In this document: in pieces, positions 26,185 through 34,188 of the stretch | Layout: the number at the start of each line of letters is the position of its first letter | Position numbering within the stretch: the stretch's first letter is position 1 | Assembly: GCA_031180725.1 (NCBI GenBank) | Contig: JAPSLO010000013.1 | Span: 146,061-210,060 of the forward strand | Reading direction: 5' to 3' | Length of the DNA: 64,000 nucleotides | DNA from: Roseomonas sp. | Lineage (GTDB): Bacteria; Pseudomonadota; Alphaproteobacteria; Acetobacterales; Acetobacteraceae | The notes under the pieces: generated by a model | The model's input: only the letters and a program-made list of their open reading frames with translations | Told to the model about the DNA's origin: nothing | Database searches by the model: none | Translations under genes and position numbers: made by a program

Positions 26185-27346
26185 ACACCTTGTAGAGCTC
26201 GTTCTTCGCCTCGAAGCCGACGCCAGGCACATCCGGCATGTGCACCCGGCTGTCCTGCACCGGCACGTCATCGGCGAAGCCGCCGAAGGGGGCGAAGACT
26301 TCCGGGTAGCTTTCATTGCCGCCGAGGCCGAGGCCGACGGCGATGTTCAGCGCGAACTGGTGCCCGCCATGGGGCACGCAGCGGCGCGGGCTCCAGCCAT
26401 GCTCCACCAGCATCTGCAGCGTGCGGAGATATTCGACCAGCCCATAGGAGAGCGCCGGGTCCATCTGCAGGATGTCGCGGTCCGGCCGCAGCCCGCCATG
26501 CCGGATCAGGTTTCGCGCATCCAGCATGGAGAACAGGTTCTCACCCGTCGCGATGGGCGGGGCATAATGCTCGGCCAGAGTCGCGTGGGTTGCGTAGTCC
26601 AGCGGGTCCAGCGGCTCCTCGTACCAGCGCAGGTTGAAGGGCTTCAGCGCGGCGGCATAGGTCAGCGCGGCGTGCAGGCCGAAGCGGCCATTCACATCCA
26701 CGCAGAGCTTCGAGCCATCGCCGCCCAGCAGCTTCAGCACTGCCTCGATGCGGGCGAGGTCCTCGGCCAGCGCGTCCTTCAGCGGCGTGCCAGGCGCGCC
26801 GCCGATCTTCATCTTCACGGTGGAATAGCCCATGCCGAGGTAGCGTTTCATTTCCTCGACCAGCTGATCCACGCCCTTTCCGGGGTAGTAATAGCCGCCG
26901 GCGGCGTAGACCCAGGCCGCCTCATCCGCCTGGCCCTTGTTGTAGAGGTCGGCCAGCAGCCGCCACAGCGGCACGCCTTCCAGCTTCGCCGCGGCGTCCC
27001 ACAGCGCCATGTCCAGCACGCCCACCGCCACGCTGCGCTCGCCATGGCCGCCGGGCTTCTCGTTCTTCATCATCACAGCCCAGGCGCCGGCAGGATCCAG
27101 CTTCCCGTCCGTGGTGGTCACCTGGTCTTCCGTCGCCTCCGTCAGGCGGGGGATGAAGCGTTCCGCCAGCAGGCCAGGCTGGGCGTAGCGGCCATTGGAG
27201 TTGAAGCCATAGCCGGTCACGCGCTTGCCATTGCCTTCCACCGTGACCGCCACGATGGAGGCGGTCATCTTGGAGAAGTCGATATAGGCGTTGGCAATGG
27301 CGCTGCTGATCGGGGCCACGCCCTGCTTCACGCTGACAATCCGCAT
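26168..27346 (-). CDS. tarD: D(-)-tartrate dehydratase (enolase superfamily)
   Basis: This 392-residue protein matches, as far as I recall it, the characterised Bradyrhizobium D-tartrate dehydratase along most of its length, for example NAYIDFSKMT near the start, VTGYGFNSNGRYAQPGL, NEKPGGHGERSVAVG and YAAGGYYYPGKG. Enolase-superfamily residues are in place: Lys in VKMKIGGAP, metal ligands Asp in CVDVNGRF, Glu in RWYEEPLDP and Glu in ATGENLFS, and the catalytic His in CVPHGGHQ. It converts D-tartrate to oxaloacetate. It is divergent from a crotonase and a Bug receptor; the latter could import the dicarboxylate, although this is only an inference from adjacency. Confidence 0.9.
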   Translation of the reverse strand: MRIVSVKQGVAPISSAIANAYIDFSKMTASIVAVTVEGNGKRVTGYGFNSNGRYAQPGLLAERFIPRLTEATEDQVTTTDGKLDPAGAWAVMMKNEKPGGHGERSVAVGVLDMALWDAAAKLEGVPLWRLLADLYNKGQADEAAWVYAAGGYYYPGKGVDQLVEEMKRYLGMGYSTVKMKIGGAPGTPLKDALAEDLARIEAVLKLLGGDGSKLCVDVNGRFGLHAALTYAAALKPFNLRWYEEPLDPLDYATHATLAEHYAPPIATGENLFSMLDARNLIRHGGLRPDRDILQMDPALSYGLVEYLRTLQMLVEHGWSPRRCVPHGGHQFALNIAVGLGLGGNESYPEVFAPFGGFADDVPVQDSRVHMPDVPGVGFEAKNELYKVFRTLD

Positions 27347-27430
27347 CCTGTACTTCCCGGAGGCTCCTGCCCCCCTTGTCGCCCTGGCCGGCCTGTCGGC
27401 ACAAGAGGGGCGGCAACCGGAGGAAACCCT

Positions 27431-28207
27431 ATGGCCGACATCCTGCACGAAACGCGCGGCGCCGTGGCCTGGACCACGCTGAACCGCCCGCAGGCACGAA
27501 ATGCCATGACCTTCGCGATGTACGAAGGTCTCATTGAGCAGGCGCACCGCCTCGCGGAGGACAAGGCGATCCGCGCCTGGGTCATCACCGGCGCCGGCGG
27601 CAAGGCCTTCGCGGCCGGCACCGATATCAGCCAGTTCAAGGAATTCCGCACCGGCCAGGACGCGCTGGACTACGAGGTGCGGATCGACCGCGTGCTTTCG
27701 GCCATCGAGGACTGCCCGAAGCCGGTGATCGCCGCCATTGCAGGCGCCTGCACCGGCGGCGGCCTGGGCATCGCCGGCGTCTGCGACCTGCGCATCGCCG
27801 CGGCCAATGCGCGCTTCGGCCTGCCCATTGCACGTACGCTGGGCAATTGCCTCTCCATGTCCAACTACGCCCGCTTCTCCGCCCTGATCGGTCCGGCGCG
27901 GGTGAAGGAGCTGGTCTTCACCGCCAGGTTGATGGAAGCCGATGAGGCGCTGAAGCTCGGCTTGGTCTCCGAACTGCTGGAGACGCCCGAGGCGCTGGAA
28001 GCGCGCGCCATGGAACTGGCCAACCACATCGCGGGCTTGGCGCCGCGCACCCTGACGGCGACCAAATTCGCGCTTAAGCGGCTGCGCCAGGCCGCCGGCA
28101 CCATCCATGGCGACGACCTGGTGACCATGTGCTTCGGCAGCAAGGATTTCCAGGAAGGTGTCTCCGCCTTCCTGGAGAAGCGCGCCCCCAACTGGACCGG
28201 CGACTGA
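27431..28207 (+). CDS. Enoyl-CoA hydratase/isomerase family protein
   Basis: This 258-residue crotonase-fold protein shows LNRPQARNAMTFAMYEGL near residue 18, the oxyanion-hole segments AFAAGTDISQF near 59 and GACTGGGLGIAGVCDLRIA near 104, and the C-terminal ALKRLRQ helix. The ribosome site GGAGGAAA precedes the ATG. The family includes hydratases, isomerases and CoA-ester hydrolases, and the residues visible do not decide between them. It lies ahead of a Bug-type receptor in the same direction and opposite the tartrate dehydratase gene. Confidence 0.87.
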   Translation: MADILHETRGAVAWTTLNRPQARNAMTFAMYEGLIEQAHRLAEDKAIRAWVITGAGGKAFAAGTDISQFKEFRTGQDALDYEVRIDRVLSAIEDCPKPVIAAIAGACTGGGLGIAGVCDLRIAAANARFGLPIARTLGNCLSMSNYARFSALIGPARVKELVFTARLMEADEALKLGLVSELLETPEALEARAMELANHIAGLAPRTLTATKFALKRLRQAAGTIHGDDLVTMCFGSKDFQEGVSAFLEKRAPNWTGD

Positions 28208-28250
28208 GGAACGCGCATCCTTCCTGGATAACCACTAGGGAGGAATGCGG

Positions 28251-29222
28251 ATGCTGTCGCGCCGCTCCATGATCGCTGCTGCGGGCCTGGCTGCCTTGCC
28301 ATGGCAGGCCCGCGCCCAAGGCACTTATCCGACACGGCCTATCAACATGCTGGTGGGCTTTGCCCCCGGCGGCGGCACCGACATCATCGCCCGACTGTTG
28401 CAACCGCAGTTGCAGGAGGAGCTGGGCCAGCCCATCGCCATCGAGAATCGCGCTGGTGGCTCCGGCACCATCGCGGCGGCGGCCAATGCACGGGCGCGGC
28501 CGGATGGCTATACGATGCTGATGACCACGGTCAGCGCCTCCGCCGTGGTGCCGCCGACCATGAACCCGCCGCCCTTCGACATCATCCGCGACCAGACGGC
28601 GGTGGTGCTGGCCGGCACGGTGCCACTGGTCGCGGTGGTGCCGCTGAACTCGCCGGCGCAGAATTTCCGGCAGTTCCTGGATCATGCGAAGGCCAATCCG
28701 GGGAAGCTGAACTACTCCTCCTCCGGCGTCGCGACGCAGCAGCATCTGTCGGCGGAGGCACTCTCGGCCGAGGCGGGACTGCAGATGCAGCACATCCCCT
28801 TCCGCGGCACCGGGCAGGCGGTGAACGAGATCCTGTCGGGCCGCATCGACATCGCCTTCGACACGCTGCCGACCTACCTGCCGCATATCCGCGCCGGCCG
28901 GGTGCGCGCCTTGGCCACCACCCTGCCGCAGCGGGTGGAATGGCTGCCGGATGTGCCGACGGTGGCCGAGCATGGCTTCCCAGGCTTCGACCAGAGTGTG
29001 TGGTACATGGTGATGGGCCCGCCCGGCCTGCCAGAGCCGGTGATCGGCCGCTGGGTGGATGCGGTGAACAAGGTGCTGCGCGACCCAGGCTTGCGGCAGA
29101 AAGTGGTGGATGCCGGCTTCATCCCCGGCGGCGGCAGCTCTGCCGATGCGGCCGCGCTGCTCCAGCGCGACGCGCGGCGGTACGCGGAGCTGATCCGCAA
29201 GGCGAATATCCGCTTCGAGTGA
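28251..29222 (+). CDS. Bug-family (TctC-type) tripartite tricarboxylate transporter receptor
   Basis: This 323-residue periplasmic binding protein has an export signal (MLSRRSMIAAAGLAALPWQ, cleaved after ARAQ near residue 23) and the Bug motifs YPTRPINMLVGFAPGGGTDI, in which the Gly-rich turn binds a ligand carboxylate, and IENRAGGSGTIAA. I took the ATG at 28251 because GGGAGGA lies six bases upstream; the ATG at 28245 is too close. No TctA/TctB genes are adjacent, as is common for Bug proteins that share membrane components or act as orphans. Ligand unknown; neighbouring D-tartrate dehydratase suggests a hydroxy-dicarboxylate. Confidence 0.9.
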   Translation: MLSRRSMIAAAGLAALPWQARAQGTYPTRPINMLVGFAPGGGTDIIARLLQPQLQEELGQPIAIENRAGGSGTIAAAANARARPDGYTMLMTTVSASAVVPPTMNPPPFDIIRDQTAVVLAGTVPLVAVVPLNSPAQNFRQFLDHAKANPGKLNYSSSGVATQQHLSAEALSAEAGLQMQHIPFRGTGQAVNEILSGRIDIAFDTLPTYLPHIRAGRVRALATTLPQRVEWLPDVPTVAEHGFPGFDQSVWYMVMGPPGLPEPVIGRWVDAVNKVLRDPGLRQKVVDAGFIPGGGSSADAAALLQRDARRYAELIRKANIRFE

Positions 29223-29229
29223 GGCAGGT

Positions 29230-29260
29230 CCGCCCCGGCGCCCGCCTGGCGCCGGGGCGG
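29230..29260. terminator. Strong bidirectional terminator hairpin
   Basis: A perfect 13-bp GC-rich stem (CCGCCCCGGCGCC / GGCGCCGGGGCGG) with a 5-base loop occupies most of the 44-base gap between the convergent Bug receptor and 2-hydroxyacid dehydrogenase genes. It is the most stable hairpin noticed in the window. Confidence 0.7.
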
Positions 29261-29266
29261 CCGGTA

Positions 29267-30241
29267 TCAGTCGTTCCGGCCCAGAACCTCGCGGTTCACC
29301 ACCACATCCGGATCCAGCCTGCCGTCGAAACAGGCCAGCACCGCCGCGGCGCTGTCCAGCGCCATGCGCCGCAACCCTTCCTGCGTGCTGGCGGCGACAT
29401 GCGGCGTGCAGATCAGGTTGGGCGCGCCAAGCAGGGGCAGCGGGGTAGTTACCGGCTCTTCCTCGAACACGTCGAGGCCGGCGGCACCGATCTGCCCGCT
29501 GCGTAGCGCCGCCTCCAGCGCCGCCTCGTCCACCAGCGTCCCGCGCGCCGTGTTCACCAGCACCGCGCCGCGCCTCATGCCATTGAGGAACGCCGCGTCG
29601 GCCATGCGGCGTGTATCGGCATTGGAGGGGCAATGCAGCGTGACGATATCGGCCTCGGCCAGCGCCGCGGGCAGGTCGTCCACCGGCTCGTAGCCGGCGC
29701 CGCGGATGGTGCCCTTGGGCAGGAAGGGATCGCGCACCAGCACGCGCATGTTGAAGGCCGCGCAGAGCCGCGCGACGCGCGTGCCGATGCGGCCGAAGCC
29801 CACCACCAGCACCGTCTTGCCGGCCAGCTCGAAGCTCGGCTGGCCGGGCTGCGCGCCCCAGGTGAAGTGCCGGAGATTTGCATCATAGGACGTCAGCTTG
29901 CGCATGCAGGCCAGCATCATCATCAGCGCGTGTTCCGCCACCGAGACGGCATTGGCTTCCGGCGTGATGGTCAGCGGGATGCGGCGTTCCGTCAGCGCCG
30001 GCACATCGATGATATCGTAGCCCACGCCATGCCGCGCCAGGATCTTCAGCTTCGGGCACATGGCCAGGAAGGCGCGGTCCACCACCATGGTGCGGACGAT
30101 CAGCGCATCGGCCTCGGGGATTCGGGCGGCGAGGGTGGCGGGGGTGCGGTCCGGCAGGATCTCCACCGTTACGCCGGGCCTGGCACGGAGCAGCGCCAGC
30201 GCATCGGGGTGGATCGGCTGCGGGCAGATGACATGTGGCAT
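29267..30241 (-). CDS. NAD-dependent D-2-hydroxyacid dehydrogenase (phosphoglycerate dehydrogenase type)
   Basis: This 324-residue enzyme has the NAD-binding motif LVVGFGRIGTRVARLC near residue 148, the conserved Arg in LVNTARGTLVDEAAL near 230, Glu in DVFEEEPV near 260 and catalytic His in LICTPHVAAST near 280. KILARHGVGYDIID at about 70 is the usual substrate-loop signature. It is convergent with the Bug receptor gene and divergent from eutB. The family reduces 2-oxoacids or oxidises D-2-hydroxyacids; no ACT domain is present, so a dedicated serine-pathway role is not indicated. The chosen ATG gives a standard N-terminus (MPHVICPQPIH). Confidence 0.87.
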   Translation of the reverse strand: MPHVICPQPIHPDALALLRARPGVTVEILPDRTPATLAARIPEADALIVRTMVVDRAFLAMCPKLKILARHGVGYDIIDVPALTERRIPLTITPEANAVSVAEHALMMMLACMRKLTSYDANLRHFTWGAQPGQPSFELAGKTVLVVGFGRIGTRVARLCAAFNMRVLVRDPFLPKGTIRGAGYEPVDDLPAALAEADIVTLHCPSNADTRRMADAAFLNGMRRGAVLVNTARGTLVDEAALEAALRSGQIGAAGLDVFEEEPVTTPLPLLGAPNLICTPHVAASTQEGLRRMALDSAAAVLACFDGRLDPDVVVNREVLGRND

Positions 30242-30342
30242 TGGGCTTCCCTGGACCTGGGCGGGCGATCCTTGTCCGGCCATTCCGGGCTGGCAAGCCG
30301 CCCGGCCCAGTGCCATGACAGGCGGCGGACAGGAGGCGAGGC

Positions 30343-31704
30343 ATGGCATTCGCGCAAGTCGTCGGCGGAACGCGCTACCTCTTCCCGGATCTGCGCAGCC
30401 TGATGGCGCGCGCCACGCCGCCGCGCTCGGGCGACGTGCTGGCCGGCGTCGCGGCTGCGAGCGCGGCGGAGCGCGTGGCCGCCCAGCGGGCCTTGGCCGA
30501 TCTACCGCTGCGCCATTTCCTGAACGAGGCCGTGGTCCCCTATGAGCAGGATGAGGTGACGCGCCTGTTCCTGGACGGGCACGACGCCACCGCCTTCGCG
30601 CCGGTGGCGCATCTGACCGTGGGCGGCTTCCGCGACTGGCTGCTGGCCGAGGCCGACAGCGCCGCGTTGGCCGCCCTCGCCCCCGGCCTGACGCCGGAGA
30701 TGGTGGCCGCCGTCAGCAAGATCTGCCGGCTGCAGGACCTTGTCTCGATCGCCGCCAAATGCCGCGTGGTCACCCGCTTCCGCAACACCATCGGCCTGCC
30801 CGGCACGCTTTCCATCCGGCTGCAGCCGAACGACCCGGTGGACGACCCCAAGGGCGTGGCGGCGCAGATCCTGGATGGGCTGCTGCTGGGGGCGGGGGAT
30901 GCGGTGATCGGCGTGAACCCGGCCACCGACAATGTGGACAATCTCTGCCGCCTTCTAGCCATGCTGGACGCACTGCGGGAGCGCTTTGCCATCCCGACGC
31001 AGAGTTGCGTGCTGGCGCATGTCACGACGACCATGCTTGCCATCGAGCGCGGCGCGCCGGTGGATTTGGTCTTCCAATCCATCGGCGGGACGGAGGCGAC
31101 CAATGCCAGCTTCGGCGTGTCATTGTCCCTGCTGCGGGAGGCGCGGGAAGCCGCACTGGCGCTGCGACGCGGCACGCTGGGCGACAACCTGATGTATTTT
31201 GAAACCGGCCAGGGCAGCGCCCTTTCGGCCGAGGCGCATCATGGCTGTGACCAGCAGACCATCGAGGCGCGGACCTATGCCGTGGCGCGTGCCTTCTCGC
31301 CCCTGCTGGTGAACAGCGTGGTGGGCTTCATCGGCCCGGAATACCTGTTCGACGGCAAGCAGATCACCCGTGCGGGGCTGGAGGACCATTTCTGCGGCAA
31401 GCTGCTCGGCCTGCCGATGGGGGTGGATGTTTGCTACACCAATCATGCGGAAGCCGATCAGGACGACATGGATGCGCTGCTGACGCTGCTGGGCGTGGCG
31501 GGCGTGACCTATGTGATGGGCGTGCCGGGGGCGGATGACGTGATGCTGGCCTACCAGTCCACCTCCTTCCATGACGGGCTCTATGCGCGCGCCGTGCTGG
31601 GCAAGCGGCCGGCGCCGGAATTCGCGGCCTGGCTGGAGCGCATGGGCATCGCCGAGCGCACGCCGGAACGCCTGCCGGCGGCGATGGCAGGCGCGCTGGC
31701 ATGA
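30343..31704 (+). CDS. eutB: Ethanolamine ammonia-lyase large subunit EutB
   Basis: This 453-residue protein is the catalytic subunit of adenosylcobalamin-dependent ethanolamine ammonia-lyase, which splits ethanolamine into acetaldehyde and ammonia. Family segments are LPLRHFLNEAVVPYEQDEVT near residue 55, FRNTIGLPGTLSIRLQPNDP near 148, DAVIGVNPATDN near 186 and YFETGQGSALSAEAHHG near 285. Its stop overlaps the eutC start by four bases. No microcompartment shell genes or eutA reactivase are nearby, so this is the simple two-gene type used to obtain nitrogen or carbon from ethanolamine. Confidence 0.95.
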   Translation: MAFAQVVGGTRYLFPDLRSLMARATPPRSGDVLAGVAAASAAERVAAQRALADLPLRHFLNEAVVPYEQDEVTRLFLDGHDATAFAPVAHLTVGGFRDWLLAEADSAALAALAPGLTPEMVAAVSKICRLQDLVSIAAKCRVVTRFRNTIGLPGTLSIRLQPNDPVDDPKGVAAQILDGLLLGAGDAVIGVNPATDNVDNLCRLLAMLDALRERFAIPTQSCVLAHVTTTMLAIERGAPVDLVFQSIGGTEATNASFGVSLSLLREAREAALALRRGTLGDNLMYFETGQGSALSAEAHHGCDQQTIEARTYAVARAFSPLLVNSVVGFIGPEYLFDGKQITRAGLEDHFCGKLLGLPMGVDVCYTNHAEADQDDMDALLTLLGVAGVTYVMGVPGADDVMLAYQSTSFHDGLYARAVLGKRPAPEFAAWLERMGIAERTPERLPAAMAGALA

Positions 31705-32444
31705 CCACGCCCAGCCTGTGGCGAGACCTGCGCCGCTTCACCACGGCGCGGGTCGGGCTGGGGCGCGTGGGCCATGCCCAGCCCACGGCGGCGCATCTGG
31801 ATTTCCAGGAAGCCCATGCGCGGGCGCGCGATGCGGTGTGGTCGGCGCTGGACATGCCGGCGCTGACCGCTGTGCTGGGCGGGCATGTGGTGGCGGTGCG
31901 GAGCCAGGCGGAGGACCGCCGCGCCTATCTGCTGCGGCCGGATCTCGGCCGGCGCCTTCACGCCGAGGACCGCGATGCGCTGGCCGCGAAGGCCATGCCG
32001 GGTTGCGTGGCGCTGGTGGTTGCGGACGGGCTCTGCGCCACCGGAGTGCAGGCGCAGGCGCCAGCGCTGGCTGCGGCGCTGAGGGAGAGGCTGGCGGCAG
32101 ATGGCTGGGTGCTGGCGCCACCGGTGGTTGCCACGCAGGCGCGCGTTGCGTTGGGCGATGAGATCGGCGCGGCGCTGGGCGCGGCGGCGGTGGTGATGAT
32201 GATCGGCGAGCGCCCGGGCCTTTCCGCGCTGGACAGCGTGGGGATTTACCTGACCTGGGCGCCGCGCCCCGGCCGCACCGATGCCGAGCGCAATTGCATC
32301 AGCAATATCCGCCCTGCCGGCCTCGGCGTGCAGGAGGCCGCGCGGAAGGCGGCCTGGCTGCTGGCAGCCGCGCGCCGCCTGGGCGCGACGGGCGTGGCCT
32401 TGAAGGACGAGTCCCCCAACACGCCCGCGCTGCCATCAAGCTGA
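31701..32444 (+). CDS. eutC: Ethanolamine ammonia-lyase small subunit EutC
   Basis: This 247-residue subunit helps bind adenosylcobalamin in the EutBC complex. Conserved stretches include ARVGLGRVGHAQPTAAHLDF near residue 16, DRRAYLLRPDLGRRL near 72, MIGERPGLSALDSVGIYLTW near 163 and RNCISNIRPAGL near 195. It begins in the eutB stop codon (ATGA). The pair is followed by a convergent SDR gene 37 bases later. Confidence 0.94.
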   Translation: MTTPSLWRDLRRFTTARVGLGRVGHAQPTAAHLDFQEAHARARDAVWSALDMPALTAVLGGHVVAVRSQAEDRRAYLLRPDLGRRLHAEDRDALAAKAMPGCVALVVADGLCATGVQAQAPALAAALRERLAADGWVLAPPVVATQARVALGDEIGAALGAAAVVMMIGERPGLSALDSVGIYLTWAPRPGRTDAERNCISNIRPAGLGVQEAARKAAWLLAAARRLGATGVALKDESPNTPALPSS

Positions 32445-32481
32445 AGGGTTGCCCCTGGTGAGGGAGTTCGAGGGGTGTCCG

Positions 32482-33222
32482 TCAGACATGCTGCCCGCCG
32501 TTGATGTGGATCTCCGCCCCATTGATGTAGGAACTGGCCGGCGAACAGAGGAAGTGGATGGTTTCCGCCACTTCCACCGGCTCTCCCAGCCGGCGCAGCG
32601 GTACCTGCTGCGTCACCAGTTCATCGGTGCCGGGCGAGAGGATGGAGGTGCGGATCTCGCCGGGCGCGATCGCGTTGCAGCGCACGCCGCGTGGGCCGAG
32701 TTCATGCGCCAGTTCCCGCGTCAGGGCCGCCAGCCCAGCCTTGGATGCCGCATAGGCGACACCCGCGAAGGGGTGCACGCGCGACCCGGCGATGGAGGTG
32801 ACGTTCACGATACAGCCCTTCGCCGCCGAAAGTTCCGGCAGCAGGGCGCGAGCCATCAGCGCGATGGACACCAGGTTGACGTTCAGCACATGGGTCCAGG
32901 TCGCCGCATCCGTCTCCAGCACGCCGAGGCGCGTTCCGCCCGGCCCTTTCGGCGAGATGCCGGCATTATTGACCAGCGCGTGCAGCTTGCCGTCCGGCAG
33001 GCGGCTGCGCACGACCTCGGCGACGCGCTCCACATCCTCCAGCCGGGCCAGGTCGGCCTGAACATGGTTCTCCCGCGCCGCGGGCCAGGCGCAGGCGTCG
33101 GAGAAGGGCTGGCGGGAGACCGTCAGGATGCGCCAGCCGCGCGATTGCAGCAGTTTCACCGTGGCATGGCCGATGCCGCGGCTGGCACCGGTCAGCAGCA
33201 TGACCTGTTGTTCGGCGGCCAT
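32482..33222 (-). CDS. Short-chain dehydrogenase/reductase (SDR) family oxidoreductase
   Basis: This 246-residue classical SDR has the cofactor motif LLTGASRGIGHAT near residue 9, NNAGISPKG near 85, the catalytic Ser in NVTSIAG near 138 and YAASKAG (Tyr and Lys) near 154. The C-terminus SSYINGAEIHINGGQHV is typical of 3-oxoacyl-reductase-like SDRs. The ATG at 33222 follows GGGAGGAAA. It is convergent with eutC and stands alone otherwise. Substrate unknown. Confidence 0.87.
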   Translation of the reverse strand: MAAEQQVMLLTGASRGIGHATVKLLQSRGWRILTVSRQPFSDACAWPAARENHVQADLARLEDVERVAEVVRSRLPDGKLHALVNNAGISPKGPGGTRLGVLETDAATWTHVLNVNLVSIALMARALLPELSAAKGCIVNVTSIAGSRVHPFAGVAYAASKAGLAALTRELAHELGPRGVRCNAIAPGEIRTSILSPGTDELVTQQVPLRRLGEPVEVAETIHFLCSPASSYINGAEIHINGGQHV

Positions 33223-33309
33223 CGCGGCGTTTCCTCCCGGATCCTGGCCGCCCATGCTGGCACGCCGCTGCGCGGGCGCAATCCTGCGCCCGAAGCATGA
33301 GCGACGCCC

Positions 33310-34188
33310 TCAGGTCACGTGGCGCGCATGGGCAGCGATGTCCCCTGGACGGCAGAGCCAGATACGGTCCCGCGCCGCGTCCAGATGGGCAAAGACGCGG
33401 CGCAGATGCTTCAGCCGGAAGGGATGCCCCACCAGGAAGGGATGGAGCGAGAGGTTGAAGGTCAGGGGCCAGCGGGCCGCCAGCCGCAGGCTTTCCTCAA
33501 AACCGTCGATCAGGGCATCGGCCCAGACCGCGGGTGGCCATTTCGCGGCATGCAGGGCGGGGATGTCGTTGGTCGGCCGCGAATAGGGCACGGTCACCAG
33601 GTCACGCCCGCTGCGCGTGGCCAGCCGGGTGGGCTGGTCGTCATGCGTCCAGTCCATCACGTAATCGAAGCCGGCCTCGGCCAGAAGATCCGGCGTCACC
33701 GCGCTTTCCGCCACCCAGGGGCCCATCCAGCCGCGCGGCGGGGCGCCTTCCTCCCGCGCGATGCGCGCGTGGCAGGAGAGAAGCATGGCGCGCTCCGCCG
33801 CTTCCTCCATGTCGGATTGGCGTTCCGCATTGGTGCGGCCATGGCCCACCACCTCGTCACCGCGGGCACGGAAGGCGCCGGCGACCTCGGGGCAGAGGTC
33901 GTAGATTGCGGTGTTCAGCAGGGCGGCGGCGGGAAGGCCGTACTCGTCCAGCGCGTCCAGCAGGTTCCACACGCCGACGCGGTTGCCCCAGTCGCGCATG
34001 CCGAAATTCTGCACGTCGGGTTCCGGCAGCGGGTTCACCAGCGGAATCCCGAGGCCTTCCCCGAAGGGGAAGGCTTCCAGGTTCACTGCCACGAAGACCG
34101 CCAGCCGCGCGCCGTTGGGCCATTCCCAGACCGGGCGGTGCGCGATGGCGGAGTAGCGGTAGCGCCCATGCGTCCTCAGGGCGCTCAT
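33310..34188 (-). CDS. Polysaccharide deacetylase family protein
   Basis: This 292-residue protein has the NodB-type fold pattern: an early AVFVAVNLEAFPFGEG strand, DEYGLPAAALLNTAIYDL near residue 83, the metal-site-like VVGHGRTNAERQS near 113 and a late LSLHPFLVGHP with a conserved His near 255. The pattern resembles the allantoinase/chitooligosaccharide-like subgroup lacking a signal peptide, so it is probably cytosolic and may act on a small amide rather than a polymer. Its start overlaps the end of a flavin monooxygenase gene (ATGA), suggesting a joint degradative role. Confidence 0.78.
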   Translation of the reverse strand: MSALRTHGRYRYSAIAHRPVWEWPNGARLAVFVAVNLEAFPFGEGLGIPLVNPLPEPDVQNFGMRDWGNRVGVWNLLDALDEYGLPAAALLNTAIYDLCPEVAGAFRARGDEVVGHGRTNAERQSDMEEAAERAMLLSCHARIAREEGAPPRGWMGPWVAESAVTPDLLAEAGFDYVMDWTHDDQPTRLATRSGRDLVTVPYSRPTNDIPALHAAKWPPAVWADALIDGFEESLRLAARWPLTFNLSLHPFLVGHPFRLKHLRRVFAHLDAARDRIWLCRPGDIAAHARHVT

